A stretch of DNA of 64,000 bases, taken from positions 62,001-126,000 of the forward strand of contig NHNW01000063.1 in assembly GCA_002786025.1 (NCBI GenBank), read 5' to 3'. This document shows, in pieces, positions 33,850 to 43,967 of this stretch; the stretch's first letter is position 1, and each line of letters starts with the position of its first letter. Both the position numbers and the translations under genes were made by a program. The notes beneath the pieces were generated by a model, which did not search any database, was not told the origin of the DNA, and worked only from the letters and a program-made list of their open reading frames with translations. The DNA is from Zasmidium citrigriseum (lineage: Eukaryota > Ascomycota > Dothideomycetes > Mycosphaerellales > Mycosphaerellaceae).

Positions 33850-36540
33850 AGCTAGAAGCCAGCCGCATATGCAGGATCACGACGCCGTGGCTGACATTGG
33901 GCGCTTTCAGGGAAAAGATGGCACATGGAGGCTCTGCCTGGGCAGATTGGGAGAAGACAACAGAACAGAAGGTCCGGTGGACCACGCTTGACGTCTACAT
34001 TCTCGTGTTTTCGAAAGATTAGAGGCGTCGTTGGAAGGACAAGGCTGATAGAAGCACCGATCGTCAAGGTGAAGTTGAGAGACCCTGATCATCGAACAAT
34101 GAGATCGACGTCATGTCCTGGAGAACAACATGGCGACCTCGTGGTACTGGAACAGATCAGCACTGGGGGATCTCGTCCGGGAAACGAACAGGATGAACGA
34201 CATGACGGCACAAGCCTTCTCGGCGACCCAGGGCAAAGCTTCAGGACCGCTTGTCGTCGAGCTTGCAGCCATAAAGCAGCAGGATGTCCAATTGCCGTCC
34301 AGAGCCAAGGCTGTAGTCTGATATTCGTGCTTGGCTGACAGCATCAAGCTTACAGCGAAGCTTCCCCCAAGGCTTCAGATGCGGAATATGCAGCTGAGAG
34401 GCGTAACGCCACGGCGTCATTCGAAATCGAATGAGAAACGCCGCAACTTTCGAGTGCTGGAATATGACAGACTCGTCTTGGCAGAGAATTTTGGAAAGCC
34501 AGCGACGACCAGTCGGGATGTTTGAACTTCCGCAAAGGATTTTGGCTTTTGGAACATTCACTCAACGGCAGAGCTTCTTGTGAAGTTTTAATTGGCCATC
34601 TTGCTTCCTGCTGCGAAGTCAACTCATCATGCTCTGTAGTACATCGCTCGTCAAAAACTCTCCAAGCCTGGAAGGGAAGCGAATGAAAGGCAGGTGTCGC
34701 ACGGGAAGCCTTCGCCAATCCTGAATCGGGGAGACCTCGTCGACTCGCAGCCTGATGCTCCTGCGACAGTACGTTCCTAACAGGGTCCGCTTTGAGCGAC
34801 TTTCAATCGAGCTCAGGGTCCCATTGTTGCCCACTTGCTCGTGGTCTGAACGACTTCTTCCAGATCTCCAGCACTCCCTGGATCCCTATGTCATGGCCAC
34901 AAGACCAAGAGCTCCGAGATACTCACCGTGCCTACCCAAACCCTGTTGTGCTGATCGTATTCGTAGAGCTTAATAGCTGCACATGAATTCGGCTCATGTT
35001 ATTTTCTGATTCTTTGAGTGGTCTCTCACATGTCCTCGAGGCGAGTTCTGGCCCACAGCTTGGGAGAAACGGGCTCTGGGCAATAATTGTATCTGGCATG
35101 AAGATGCAGGCATCCAGGACTGATATCGCGGAACTCGCGAACACATGTTCGGGGGCATATCTCGAGAGCGAGAACAATCTGATGATTGCACGAGAACTGT
35201 AGCCCTGCGACACAGTCTCTTTCGGGAGCCAATTCAATAGCCTTGGAACACATGCATTGTTGGCTCTGGTGGCCAGCATTGTTGTGAGAAGGTCGAAAAG
35301 AAGGACTGATTTGGTTTTGGGAGGCAGGCGAGCGGGACCAGATTATTGCTGCTGTCAGTCTTTATGTCAGATTGGCAACCGTACACCCACGCCAGCAAGA
35401 CGAATTCCTCCGGAGGGGCCTCAACCCCCCTGAAGAATCTCAAGACTGCCTCCACTGCACAAGGTCAGTCGGCCGAGATCTCCGCCTCGCTGTCCGTAAG
35501 CAAGGCAACGGTGCGGTGCACTCGCTCAGCAAAAGAGTGTAGCGAAATGGGGATCCTGCAATCGTGGCCAACATCAGAACCATTCGAGTCGAGGAAGTCG
35601 TTTGCCGACCGCCCTCGCGCCAGCGTCGACATCAAACACAGCCGAGAGATGAGCAAAGCTCCAGCCATGCGAGAAATCCTGGTAGGGAGTAAACCGTGCC
35701 TGCGAGATTCTCACCGGCCGTCAAAAGCAGTGTTCTTCATCTGTACTGTGTCAAGGCAGCACCGGCGACTCGCTTTCGCTGCCCGCAGTATCATGTCATT
35801 GGTCGAAGCACAAGACCGAAAAGACATTTCGTGATTCGACCAGCATGGTACTTCTTTATCACATAGGAGGTCGAGCGAAGTCGTTGGTCAGGTCCAAATT
35901 CTGACGCACACAACACCAGTGTTCTCGCTGCGCATCCAACAGCCTTCTCGCTTCAGAATCTTGTCAGCACTACTGGAGAGTGCAGAAGCGACGTCGTGAA
36001 GCGATGGTGATTCCTAGGAGCCAGTCCGGATCCGTTCGGCATCCGACCGAGAAGCAGCACGAAGGGTGGGTGGTGCAGGAATTTACGATTGCGAAGGCCA
36101 AAGGAAGCGGCCCTGACCTTTCAAGATACACAGCGCCGCAGTGTCCATATGGAGAGATTCGCAGCCGAAAGGTTTCACACGAAGGAATTTGAAGGAACGT
36201 GTCATCACTTTCTTCGGATGTCACCTCACTTCCACCTTCCCTATCGAGCTAGATTGCCACTAAGCGAGCCCCACTTCGACTGGGGTTGACGAACGAGGCT
36301 TCGAAGCTTGGTAAGGCCAAGCCTTCAGACGAGAAAGCGCCAACGAGCTTGTCTCTCGGGGCTCGGCAACTTCACTCTTGATGAGTGATGCGTCTGCGAA
36401 GTACACATGACGACGCAGGAGGCATCTAGTCTCCATTGGTGTCTGGTGGTATGCACCATCATCCATCGTTTGGTGACCGCATGCCATGTGCCTGCAAGGT
36501 TGCCCGGGTCGCAAAGAACCATGAGCCGCCGCTTTCCAGC
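33850..36540 (-). pseudogene. Second decayed protein-coding tract
   Basis: No intact gene in 2.7 kb, yet the minus strand again reads as protein-like pieces in changing frames: 35668-35465 (contains HSFAERVHRTVALLTDSEAE), 35455-35234 (VEAVLRFFRGVEAPPEEFVL), 35279-34932 and 35253-35026 overlapping in two frames, and 34718-34350. The first two pieces adjoin but lie in different frames, with no intron signals between them. Third codon positions again favour C/G. The family is not recognised. The outer limits are uncertain; 36300-36540 probably serves the transporter promoter. Confidence 0.35.
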
Positions 36541-36653
36541 TCTTGCGTAACCTCACCTCCCGTCAATTAAAGGTCGAGCTCTCACGTGCTGCTAAGTTCG
36601 CAGACCTCACCTCTTCGCACCAACCCAGTCGAGAGAAGTTCACCACCGCCACC

Positions 36654-38496
36654 ATGTCCGAGAAGCTAGAGGAGAAAGACTCCCCGTCTTCCCCACATCC
36701 ACCCGGCCACAGCACCGCCACGTCCACCTACATCAAACCCCAGGCCCGTGCCCTCCATGACCCGCGCGTGAAGCTCGAAGAGTACTACTACTACGCTCAG
36801 CGAACCCGAGAAGTCGAAAAGACCTTCGAGTCTCCCAAACTCGCCTGGCGACAGATCCTTTCCCGCAATACCGAAGCGCGGAATATCAACGACGAACAAG
36901 AAGCCGAACTTTCCAGCCATGTCACGAATGTCAACTTCGCAAAGAAAGAAAACCGCATCCAAATCTCCGACCAAGAATGGGAAAACGCAAGTCGAGCCCT
37001 CCGAACAGCCTCCTGGGGCGCAGCCTTTTACCTCATCACAACAGACATCCTAGGCCCCTTCGGCGTAGGTTTCGCCCTCGGGACTCTAGGCTGGGGCCCA
37101 GGAATCGCTCTATACACAGTCTTCGGCTTCTTCGCCGGGTATAGCGGGTACCTCCTTTGGAAAACCTTCCTCGGGATAGATTCCTACCAATTCCCCTGTC
37201 GAAACTACGGAGACATGGGATTCCGAACCTGGGGCACAACCCTCCGGCACATCACCAACGTCCTGCAGGCCATTGGACTGCTACTCTTGCTAGGCCAAGT
37301 AACAATCCAATTCGGCCAAAACATCTCCGCCGTGAGCAAATTCCGCCTCTGCTATATCATCTGTCCGCTCCTCTTCGTCATCGCCGGATTCCTCCTGACA
37401 CAAATCCGGACTCTGAAGGCTTATGGCTTGGTCGCCAACTTCGCCGTCTGGATTAACCTGTTGGTAATCTTCATGACAATGGGCTTCGTCGCCTCCTCGC
37501 CTCCAAATTACTCTATCGCGACCCTTGGCTCCGCAGGCAGCGCCGTCGACCCAGCAACCATAACCCCCGACAGCCAAGGGAACTATCCCCCCGTGATTCA
37601 CTACGCCGGGCTCCCCGCCGAGAACCTCGTGGGCTCGATTAACGGCCTCCTGTCCGGGGTGCTGGGATATGCCGGCGCGCAGCTCTTCGTTGAATTCATG
37701 GCCGAGATGAAACGTCCCCACGACTTCCTCAAAGCCATGTGGGGAGCGCAGTTCTTCATCTATACCGTCTATATGGTCTACGGGTGCTTTATATACTACT
37801 ACCAAGGCCAGTATAGTTACCAGCCTTCCTACCAGGGCGTCAGCGTGTATGGCTGGCAGACCGCTGGGAATATGATCTCCCTGATCGCAGCCTTAATTGC
37901 TGCAGGTCTGTACGGAAACATCGGCGTCAAAGTGCTCTACAATAACATCCTCATGGACCTCTTCAACGCGCCGCCTCTCGTCACCAAGCCTGGAAAGATG
38001 TTCTACGCAGCCTTAGTACCTGTTTGGTGGAGCACGGCTTTCATCATCGCCGCCGCCATCCCAGACTACTTCGGCTTCGTGAGTGTCATGTCTGCGTCCA
38101 CCCTCCTCAACCTCACCTACACACTCCCGCCACTCTTCGCCCTGGGCTTCGACATCCAGAAAAACGCCATCCGAAGCCAACAAGGCGAAGGTTTCGATCC
38201 TACGACAGGCGAGGTTAGAAGGGACGATTCGGGACTGAAGCGGTATATCCGAGGTTTCTTGGCGGGTGGACCGGTGCAGGTTGCGCAGAATGTTTGGCAT
38301 GTGCTGTATTTTCTGTGCAGTTTGAGTATGTGTGGGTTGGGGATGTATGCGGCTATACAGGGGTGAGTTTGAGAATTTTTTTGAAGGGGTGGGGACTTTT
38401 TGCTGACGAGGTGATATTAGGATGATTGATGTTTTTGAGAATCCGCAGGTAACTTCGTTTTCTTGCAAGAGTCCGTTGAATTTGAATGCGCAGTAA
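36654..38496 (+). CDS. Amino-acid transporter of the AAAP family
   Basis: Plasma-membrane amino-acid transporter (Aa_trans, PF01490), 594 residues. Exons 36654-38362 and 38421-38496; the 58-bp intron (GTGAGT..TGCTGAC..ATTAG) completes the last glycine codon and adds MIDVFENPQVTSFSCKSPLN and four more residues. The cytoplasmic N terminus has a conserved fungal block (IKPQARALHDPRVKLEEYYY). About eleven membrane segments follow, starting near residue 118 with ASWGAAFYLITTDILGPFGV, typical of the unwound first helix that binds substrate. The gene begins with the good context CACCATGTCC. Third positions are strongly C-biased in the first half, suggesting high expression. Substrate not predictable. 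Confidence 0.9.
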
Positions 38497-38579
38497 GGGC
38501 GTGATAGAACCTAGAAGTTTTAATGAGACGAAAGAACAGCATTTGACTCCCAGACCTCCGCCTCCAACACCCTCAACCT

Positions 38580-39359
38580 CTACCAAGGCAACACCCCCGT
38601 CTCATCAACCAAATTCCCATGCACCTCCTCCTTCGTCCCCACCACCACCTGGACAATACACTTCGCCCCCTCCCTCGGATCCTTCAACCCCTTAAACAAA
38701 TTCAAATCCGTCGCACAATACCCCGGATTACTCGCCCCCACAACGAAACCCTCCTCCTCAAGTTCCCGCGCATAGCTCACCATAACCATATTCAACGCCG
38801 TCTTCGTACTCCGATACAAGCGGTAATTCCTCCCATGGTAAGGCCCATCTTCCTCGCGCGCCCACTTGATTACTGCGGTTGCGGAACCGGTGAAGGCGAT
38901 ACGGGGCGCGGTGGAGAGGCGGAGGAGGGGCAGGAAGGTTTCGAGACAGACGACGGCGCCGAAGACGTTTGTGTCGTATTGTTGCCGGTATTGTTCGCGG
39001 AGTGGGGGGCCGCCGTTGGAGGTTAGGGGGGCGGTGTCGGAGGTTACGCCTGTGGCGCGGGAGATTCCTGCGTTGAGGAGGAGGATGTCTAGATGGCCGA
39101 ACTTGGCTTTGACTTGGTCGGCGGCGGCTTGGATTGAGGTGTCGTCGTTGACGTCGATTTGGATGGGTTCGATGTTGGAAGTGTCTTTGGGCGTGGAGTC
39201 GTCGGTTTTCATCTTCTCGATGGCATCTTTGGCGTTTTGGAGGGACCTGGCGCCGAGGAGGATTTGGTAGTTTCCAATTGCGGAGAGTTGAGCGGTTGCG
39301 TAGTAGCCTAGGCCTTTGTTGGCGCCGGTTATGAGGAGGATGAGTTTGTTGGTAGCCAT
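38580..39359 (-). CDS. Short-chain dehydrogenase/reductase
   Basis: 259 residues, no intron. Classical SDR fold: NAD(P)-binding TGANKGLG near residue 12, acidic/hydrophobic turn ILLLNAGI, and the active-site pair Y-R-S-T-K (YRLYRSTKTALN). A conserved NPGYCATDLN follows. Function is probably carbonyl or alcohol oxidoreduction on an unknown substrate. It converges on the transporter, only 83 bp between stops. Runs of purely C or G third positions show normal host codon use. Confidence 0.9.
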   Translation of the reverse strand: MATNKLILLITGANKGLGYYATAQLSAIGNYQILLGARSLQNAKDAIEKMKTDDSTPKDTSNIEPIQIDVNDDTSIQAAADQVKAKFGHLDILLLNAGISRATGVTSDTAPLTSNGGPPLREQYRQQYDTNVFGAVVCLETFLPLLRLSTAPRIAFTGSATAVIKWAREEDGPYHGRNYRLYRSTKTALNMVMVSYARELEEEGFVVGASNPGYCATDLNLFKGLKDPREGAKCIVQVVVGTKEEVHGNLVDETGVLPW

Positions 39360-39935
39360 CTTGGTTGTATCTTCGCTGTAAGATCTGTCAGTGGATGTTG
39401 TAGTACAAGCATCGATACATATACCTTTGGTGTTTGGGTCACGTGTAGGAGCCGGAGATAGTACGTGCGAGGAAGTCCGCTTTAGAGTTGGAGGAGGTCA
39501 ATGTTGAGGCTGAAAAGAGCTGATGATGTTGAGTAGAGACCGGCTTTCGCTCTTTCTTGTAACCTTCATAGTTTAGTGCCGTAGCACGGATGGAGTTTTA
39601 GAATGCGGCTCGTGGGAAAGTGATGTCAACGGAGCCCGAGAAATCCTGCAGCCATTGGCTTCGCTCCGTTGAAACCAATCACATGCCCGGACTTTTGCGA
39701 CAAGAGGGATGAGATCGGAAATAACGTTTTTTGAAAGTGAGATATAGACTTACGTTCGCTCTTCGTTGAGACCGCTATGGCCGGACGTCAAACATTTGGC
39801 ATTGGTGCTAGGCCAAGTTTCCCTCACCTACTGACCACAATTGTGGCTCACCTGATTCCCTGCGAGCAGATTGATCTTCTCACAGAAATATTGACATTCT
39901 TCTCGTCATAGACCCGTCGAAGACGAACGAGGTCC
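39360..39935. other. Intergenic region, no supported gene
   Basis: 576 bp between two minus-strand SDR genes. It holds the promoter of the first and terminator of the second. No ORF or RNA supported. Confidence 0.35.
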
Positions 39936-40867
39936 TCACCACTCAGCTACCTCCTCGCCCAACCAAAACTCACCCGTCTTCCCACCAATATCATGCAAAG
40001 CCAGCATAACAGGCGTCTGAGCGCCCTGATCAGGCGTCTTCCTCCCTCTGCCCTTGGTCATATCCGTAATAACATATCCCGGACAGCAGGCGTTCACAAG
40101 AACCCCTCTGTTCTTTTTCGCCTCTTCCAATGCCAACACCTTTGTATATGCCGTCTCGCCAGCCTTGCTGACCGAATATGCCTGATTCGACGGCCACCCG
40201 GCTTCTTTCTCTCTTCCCTCGTCGACGGCGGTCTGGAACTGCTCCATCAGAGCTGTGACTGCGGGGACGGAGGTCTTCGCGGCGGAGAGGAAGGCGTTGC
40301 GGATCTCGTCTGAGTATTTGTTGAGTCTCCCGCCTGTGCTGGAGACGTTTACGAGACGGCCTCCATTGCGAATGATGGGCAGGAAAGAGTTCGATGCCTC
40401 GAGGGTGCCGTAATAGTTCGTGGCCAAGGTGTTCTTCACAACCGTTGAATCAAATCCATCGAGGGCGATACCCGCATTGTTGATGGCGAAGTCAATCCCT
40501 TCAGGATGCTCCTTCTGCAGGAATTCTCTGAATGCATGGATGCTCTTGGGGTCGCTTATGTCCAAGGCGTGGTATTTGATGGTTGTGTCGCCTCCATCTT
40601 GAGCTAGAACTTTGGCTTCTTTGAGCTGGGCGTCGTTGTTCAGCGTCTTGACTGCCTCGGCACCGCGCTCGGGAGATCTGGCGGTGAGGTAGATGAGGAA
40701 TGGGCCCGATTTGAAGGGCGAGGATGGGTATTGCAGGGCGAGTTGGCGGACTGTGAGGCAATGTTAGCCGGTTCCGAGTGGTGGTTGGGCTTTGATCTCG
40801 TACCGATCGCCAGGCCGATGCCCTTGTTCGCGCCTGTCACGGCGGCCACGCGTGATTGAGCTGCCAT
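39936..40867 (-). CDS. Carbonyl reductase-like SDR
   Basis: 292 residues, exons 40867-40804 and 40750-39936; the 53-bp intron (GTACGA..CACAG) splits a valine codon. The N terminus VAAVTGANKGIGLAI then VRQLALQYP matches the carbonyl reductase 1 (CBR1) group. NNAGIALDGF, an SST motif (VNVSSTGGRL) and YSVSK are catalytic. A conserved CCPGYVITDM and C-terminal GEFWLGEEVAEW follow. Predicted NADPH-dependent cytosolic carbonyl reductase detoxifying aldehydes or quinones. It lies near the SDR at 38580 on the same strand but is a different subfamily, so not a simple tandem copy. Confidence 0.92.
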
Positions 40868-41170
40868 CTTGAGTTATTGTCTAGTCGATGGAGCTCCATT
40901 ACTGAGTAGAAGGAGATGTTGATATGTAATCCGTTCACAAGTTCCAATTGATTCATACGTCATCCGAATCATTGTTGCCATACTGAGATACAGGCCTCCG
41001 TAGATCACAGTATCCCGTCCTCCGAACAGCAACAACACTTGTTTCAGCCTCGAAACCTTGAGTCTATTATGAGAGCATCCAGAACGGCGGCTGAAATACC
41101 AAGACTCGCAAGTATATGTATTCATTTCCCCTTGTCCCTCGCTCCTTCAATCCTTTCAGTTCTGTCCGAC
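40868..41170. promoter_or_regulatory. Divergent upstream region of CBR-like and SnoaL-like genes
   Basis: 303 bp between divergent starts. An in-frame ATG at 41069 would lengthen the SnoaL-like protein by 34 residues of unconvincing sequence, so most of this is taken as promoter. Confidence 0.4.
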
Positions 41171-41638
41171 ATGCACCTCAAGATTGAAGAGACCGAGACG
41201 AAGTTCTCATCCAAAGAAGACCGCATCGCAGCACAGATCGAAGAAATCCTCTTTGATATCGTGAAAGCCGTCAATACACGCTCCTTTGACCCAGAAAGCC
41301 ACCCATGGACGTCAATCGCCGACGACTTCACTTTTGCTGGAGCAGGGAGTCTGGACGGCGCAACTGGCAAGACTGGACACATCGAGAACCTGAGGCAGAC
41401 TGCTTACACCTTTCCCTCTTTCAGGGTCGAGATCTTGAGCATGGAGACCCATGTCTACCGCTCCTCTGGCTACGCAGAAGTTTATATGAACGCTCTGAGC
41501 ACGGGTGGGCCTGATGTGCCGCAGGCCTGGAAGATGAAGACTGTCGGTGTGCATGAGTTTCGCCGGACGGACTGTGGGCGGTGGATGAAGGTCGGGCAGA
41601 CAACGATTACGGGCGTCAGTGATGGTGTTGAAGGATGA
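41171..41638 (+). CDS. SnoaL/DUF4440-like small protein
   Basis: 155 residues without an intron from ATG 41171. The pattern is a helical N terminus (EDRIAAQIEEILFDIVKAVN), then FDPESHPWTSIADDFTF, a strand pair (SFRVEILSMETHVYRSSGYA) and a final strand (GRWMKVGQTTITG). This is the NTF2/SnoaL-like cone fold, used by small isomerases, cyclases or hydratases. The active site cannot be assigned from sequence alone. It could pair with the divergent reductase, sharing a 300-bp promoter, but that is inference. Confidence 0.7.
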   Translation: MHLKIEETETKFSSKEDRIAAQIEEILFDIVKAVNTRSFDPESHPWTSIADDFTFAGAGSLDGATGKTGHIENLRQTAYTFPSFRVEILSMETHVYRSSGYAEVYMNALSTGGPDVPQAWKMKTVGVHEFRRTDCGRWMKVGQTTITGVSDGVEG

Positions 41639-42024
41639 GGCAGGAGGACTGCTAGAGCTGGCGACCAACCGAGGAGAGTCAACCAGGACAAGACATACCG
41701 GATCATTAACCCACACAGTCCGACCGCCTTCAGGACGAAGTACGACCCACCGTCCTCAATTGCCCTGGCAGCTAGATGGATCCAACATGCCCTCGAAAAG
41801 TACCTGAAGGGCCCTGTTCCGACTCTTTCACGGATATCTCGGCGAATGGTTGTCCTGCAGAGCGGAAGAATCCTCCACCAATGCTTGGCGATCTACACGA
41901 CACGAGACTGTGACTCTACGACGAACACGAACATGACAAATGATCGACTATGTCGAGATCATGAGCATACGAAGACCTGTTTTTAATGTCGCCATGGACA
42001 ATCATACCGATGGACGACAGTCCA
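41639..42024. other. Short intergenic region, no supported gene
   Basis: 386 bp between convergent stops. Nothing recognised. Confidence 0.3.
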
Positions 42025-42929
42025 TCAAGCTGGCGATTTGCCTTGTCCAAGCTCCTGCGCCTCCTTCTTCTCCATTTTGACACTATCGTAGGCACTTGGA
42101 TCTTCCAACTCGACCACTTCTCGGATTTCTGCCAGTTCTGCCACCGCAGCGTCGTCGGCAGCTAGTTCTGGTTTGGTTGGCATAGTCCCAGGATTCGGAT
42201 TTTGCGCCTTCTCGGCCTGATTGCTGGAATTGATCGGGTTTTCAACGCTCATGTCAGGTTCTTGTCGCCTCCGTTTCTGACGTCGACGGAATAGCAAGAA
42301 AGCAGCGATGCCGAGTACGAGTAACAAGAACCCCAATCCGGCACCAACACCAATGCCGACTTTGGCCTTGGTCGACAGTCCACCGGCGGTGGCCGTAAAG
42401 GTGGCGGTTGGCATCGCCGTGGGATTGAAGGTAATCGCTTCTCCCATTGCAGTAGGCAGACGTCCAATCTCGTCAAAAGATTCCTTGCCATTCGGATTCT
42501 CGATCAGGACGTTTTCAGGATTGCAATCGCAATTCTCCTTCTCTATGCGGATTTTCTGCGGATGTTTGGCGCAACCGGTCCAGAGCGCAATGTCGTCGCC
42601 TTCGCATCGCGCGAGGGCTACCCATTGCTGGTCGGGATACTCTGTGCGTTGGGGGCATTTGGACGAGCGGAAGTAGGGATCTGTGCAGCCGGCGATGTAG
42701 GTTACGACGGCTGGAGAGGTATTAAGTGGGGAGTAGTGGCCATGGCAGTTGATGGTGACTTACTTTCGTTGTCCCAGCAGGTGTTGCTGCTGAGACAGAA
42801 GTCATCTTTGAAGCAGCAAGCCTGTGTGCCGCTCGTTTCGGCGTTTCCGCATGGGAGAAAGTTGCGGTCTGCGAGTTGACCCTCGCCGAAGTAGCAGGTT
42901 CCTTTTGATAACAATAAGTCGACGCTCAT
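42025..42929 (-). CDS. Cysteine-rich single-pass membrane protein
   Basis: 283 residues as modelled, exons 42929-42764 and 42710-42025, intron of 53 bp (GTAAGT..CTCCAG). The ectodomain has paired cysteines (GTCYFGEGQLADRNFLPCGN, then TQACCFKDDFCLSSNTCWD) and a second block with CTDPYFRSSKCPQ and NCDCNPENV. A Thr/Ala/Pro linker leads to one transmembrane helix (VGIGVGAGLGFLLLVLGIAA) followed by a basic stop-transfer FRRRQKRRRQ and an acidic cytoplasmic tail. The overall design resembles fungal surface sensor or mid2-like proteins. The modelled start lacks a signal peptide, which such a protein needs, so an upstream exon is probably missing from the model. The ligand is unknown. Confidence 0.75.
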
Positions 42930-43967
42930 GTCGGTGGGCCGGCGGCAAGGCAGCTGCGAAGGCTAAGGCAAGACGAAGTCGAAGACAAGGGCATGGCAGC
43001 TGCAATGAAGGCGGAAAGCTGAGCGAGCACCAGGCCAAGGACGTTCGAGCACAGTGGTCGAGCTATAACTTGAGGATTGACAGCACCGAACACTCTGTGG
43101 TCGCACTGGAGCTGAACGGATTGACCGGTGCGGAGGAGTAGCTCGGTTGTGCTCATCAGCGGAAGCCGTTGGTACGAATGGCTTTGTCTCTTGAAATCTG
43201 TTGATCGCCACCTACGTACAAGGCGAGAGCCGCCGAATCGATGCACCAGAGGTTGACCAAATTGCTCCCCTTCTCGCTAAGGAGAGCTCAGACTGGATTA
43301 GTAGTATCACTTCAGTCCGTTTCTACGACGGTCGACCGCAAAGAGGCGAACGGTCCTCGCCATTGTCATGCTGCAATGCTTGTAGGACAAAACATACAGT
43401 GCTACCGAGTCTGATGGAAAGTCGGCGAGGTCCGCCGGTGACAAGTTTCTTCCTTGCTAGCCATAAGAAACATCAATCGGCTCCTGTAATATGGTGTTGG
43501 ATCTCTCTCACATGCTTCTTGATTCGAACGTTGGTGCAAGTGAGAACGATTGGAATGGTGCCATTGAACCCGACCCAGCGTGGAGAGCTGGCTTTGCAGA
43601 GGCGGTCTTGAGACCGGGTCTGTATGTCAGAGTAATCGGCTTGAAGGGCTGGTGAGTATTTGATAAGATGAATTCTGGAGTAGCTAAGGCGCCTGATGTC
43701 AAGCAGCAGTAGATGGGCGGGAAAAAGAAAGCAGAAGACGAGGAGGAAGAAGTGTTGTTGAGGAAGGCTTGGCCCGGGACGTCCCACCCCCGCAGAGCCG
43801 CGTGGCTCCTGCAAGGATCTGCACGATGACGACTGCACGACGGTGAAACTTGAATCCTCGATCATCAACAAACGACACTCGCATCGCCAAGCAAGTTGGC
43901 TGGACCAACGTAACATTCCTCACGTACCTACTCCGCCCTCTGATACACCTCCAATCCCTCTCTTTGG
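42930..43967. other. Divergent intergenic region, no supported gene
   Basis: 1.04 kb between the cysteine-rich membrane protein and the TMEM16 gene. It may hide the missing first exon of the former: a hydrophobic stretch reading LRLALAFAAALPPA lies just upstream (about 42945-42990, minus) in another frame. Confidence 0.35.

Noticed and set aside
37290..37805. 171-codon minus-strand frame opposite the amino-acid transporter
   Set aside because: Shadow of membrane-protein codons; no motif.
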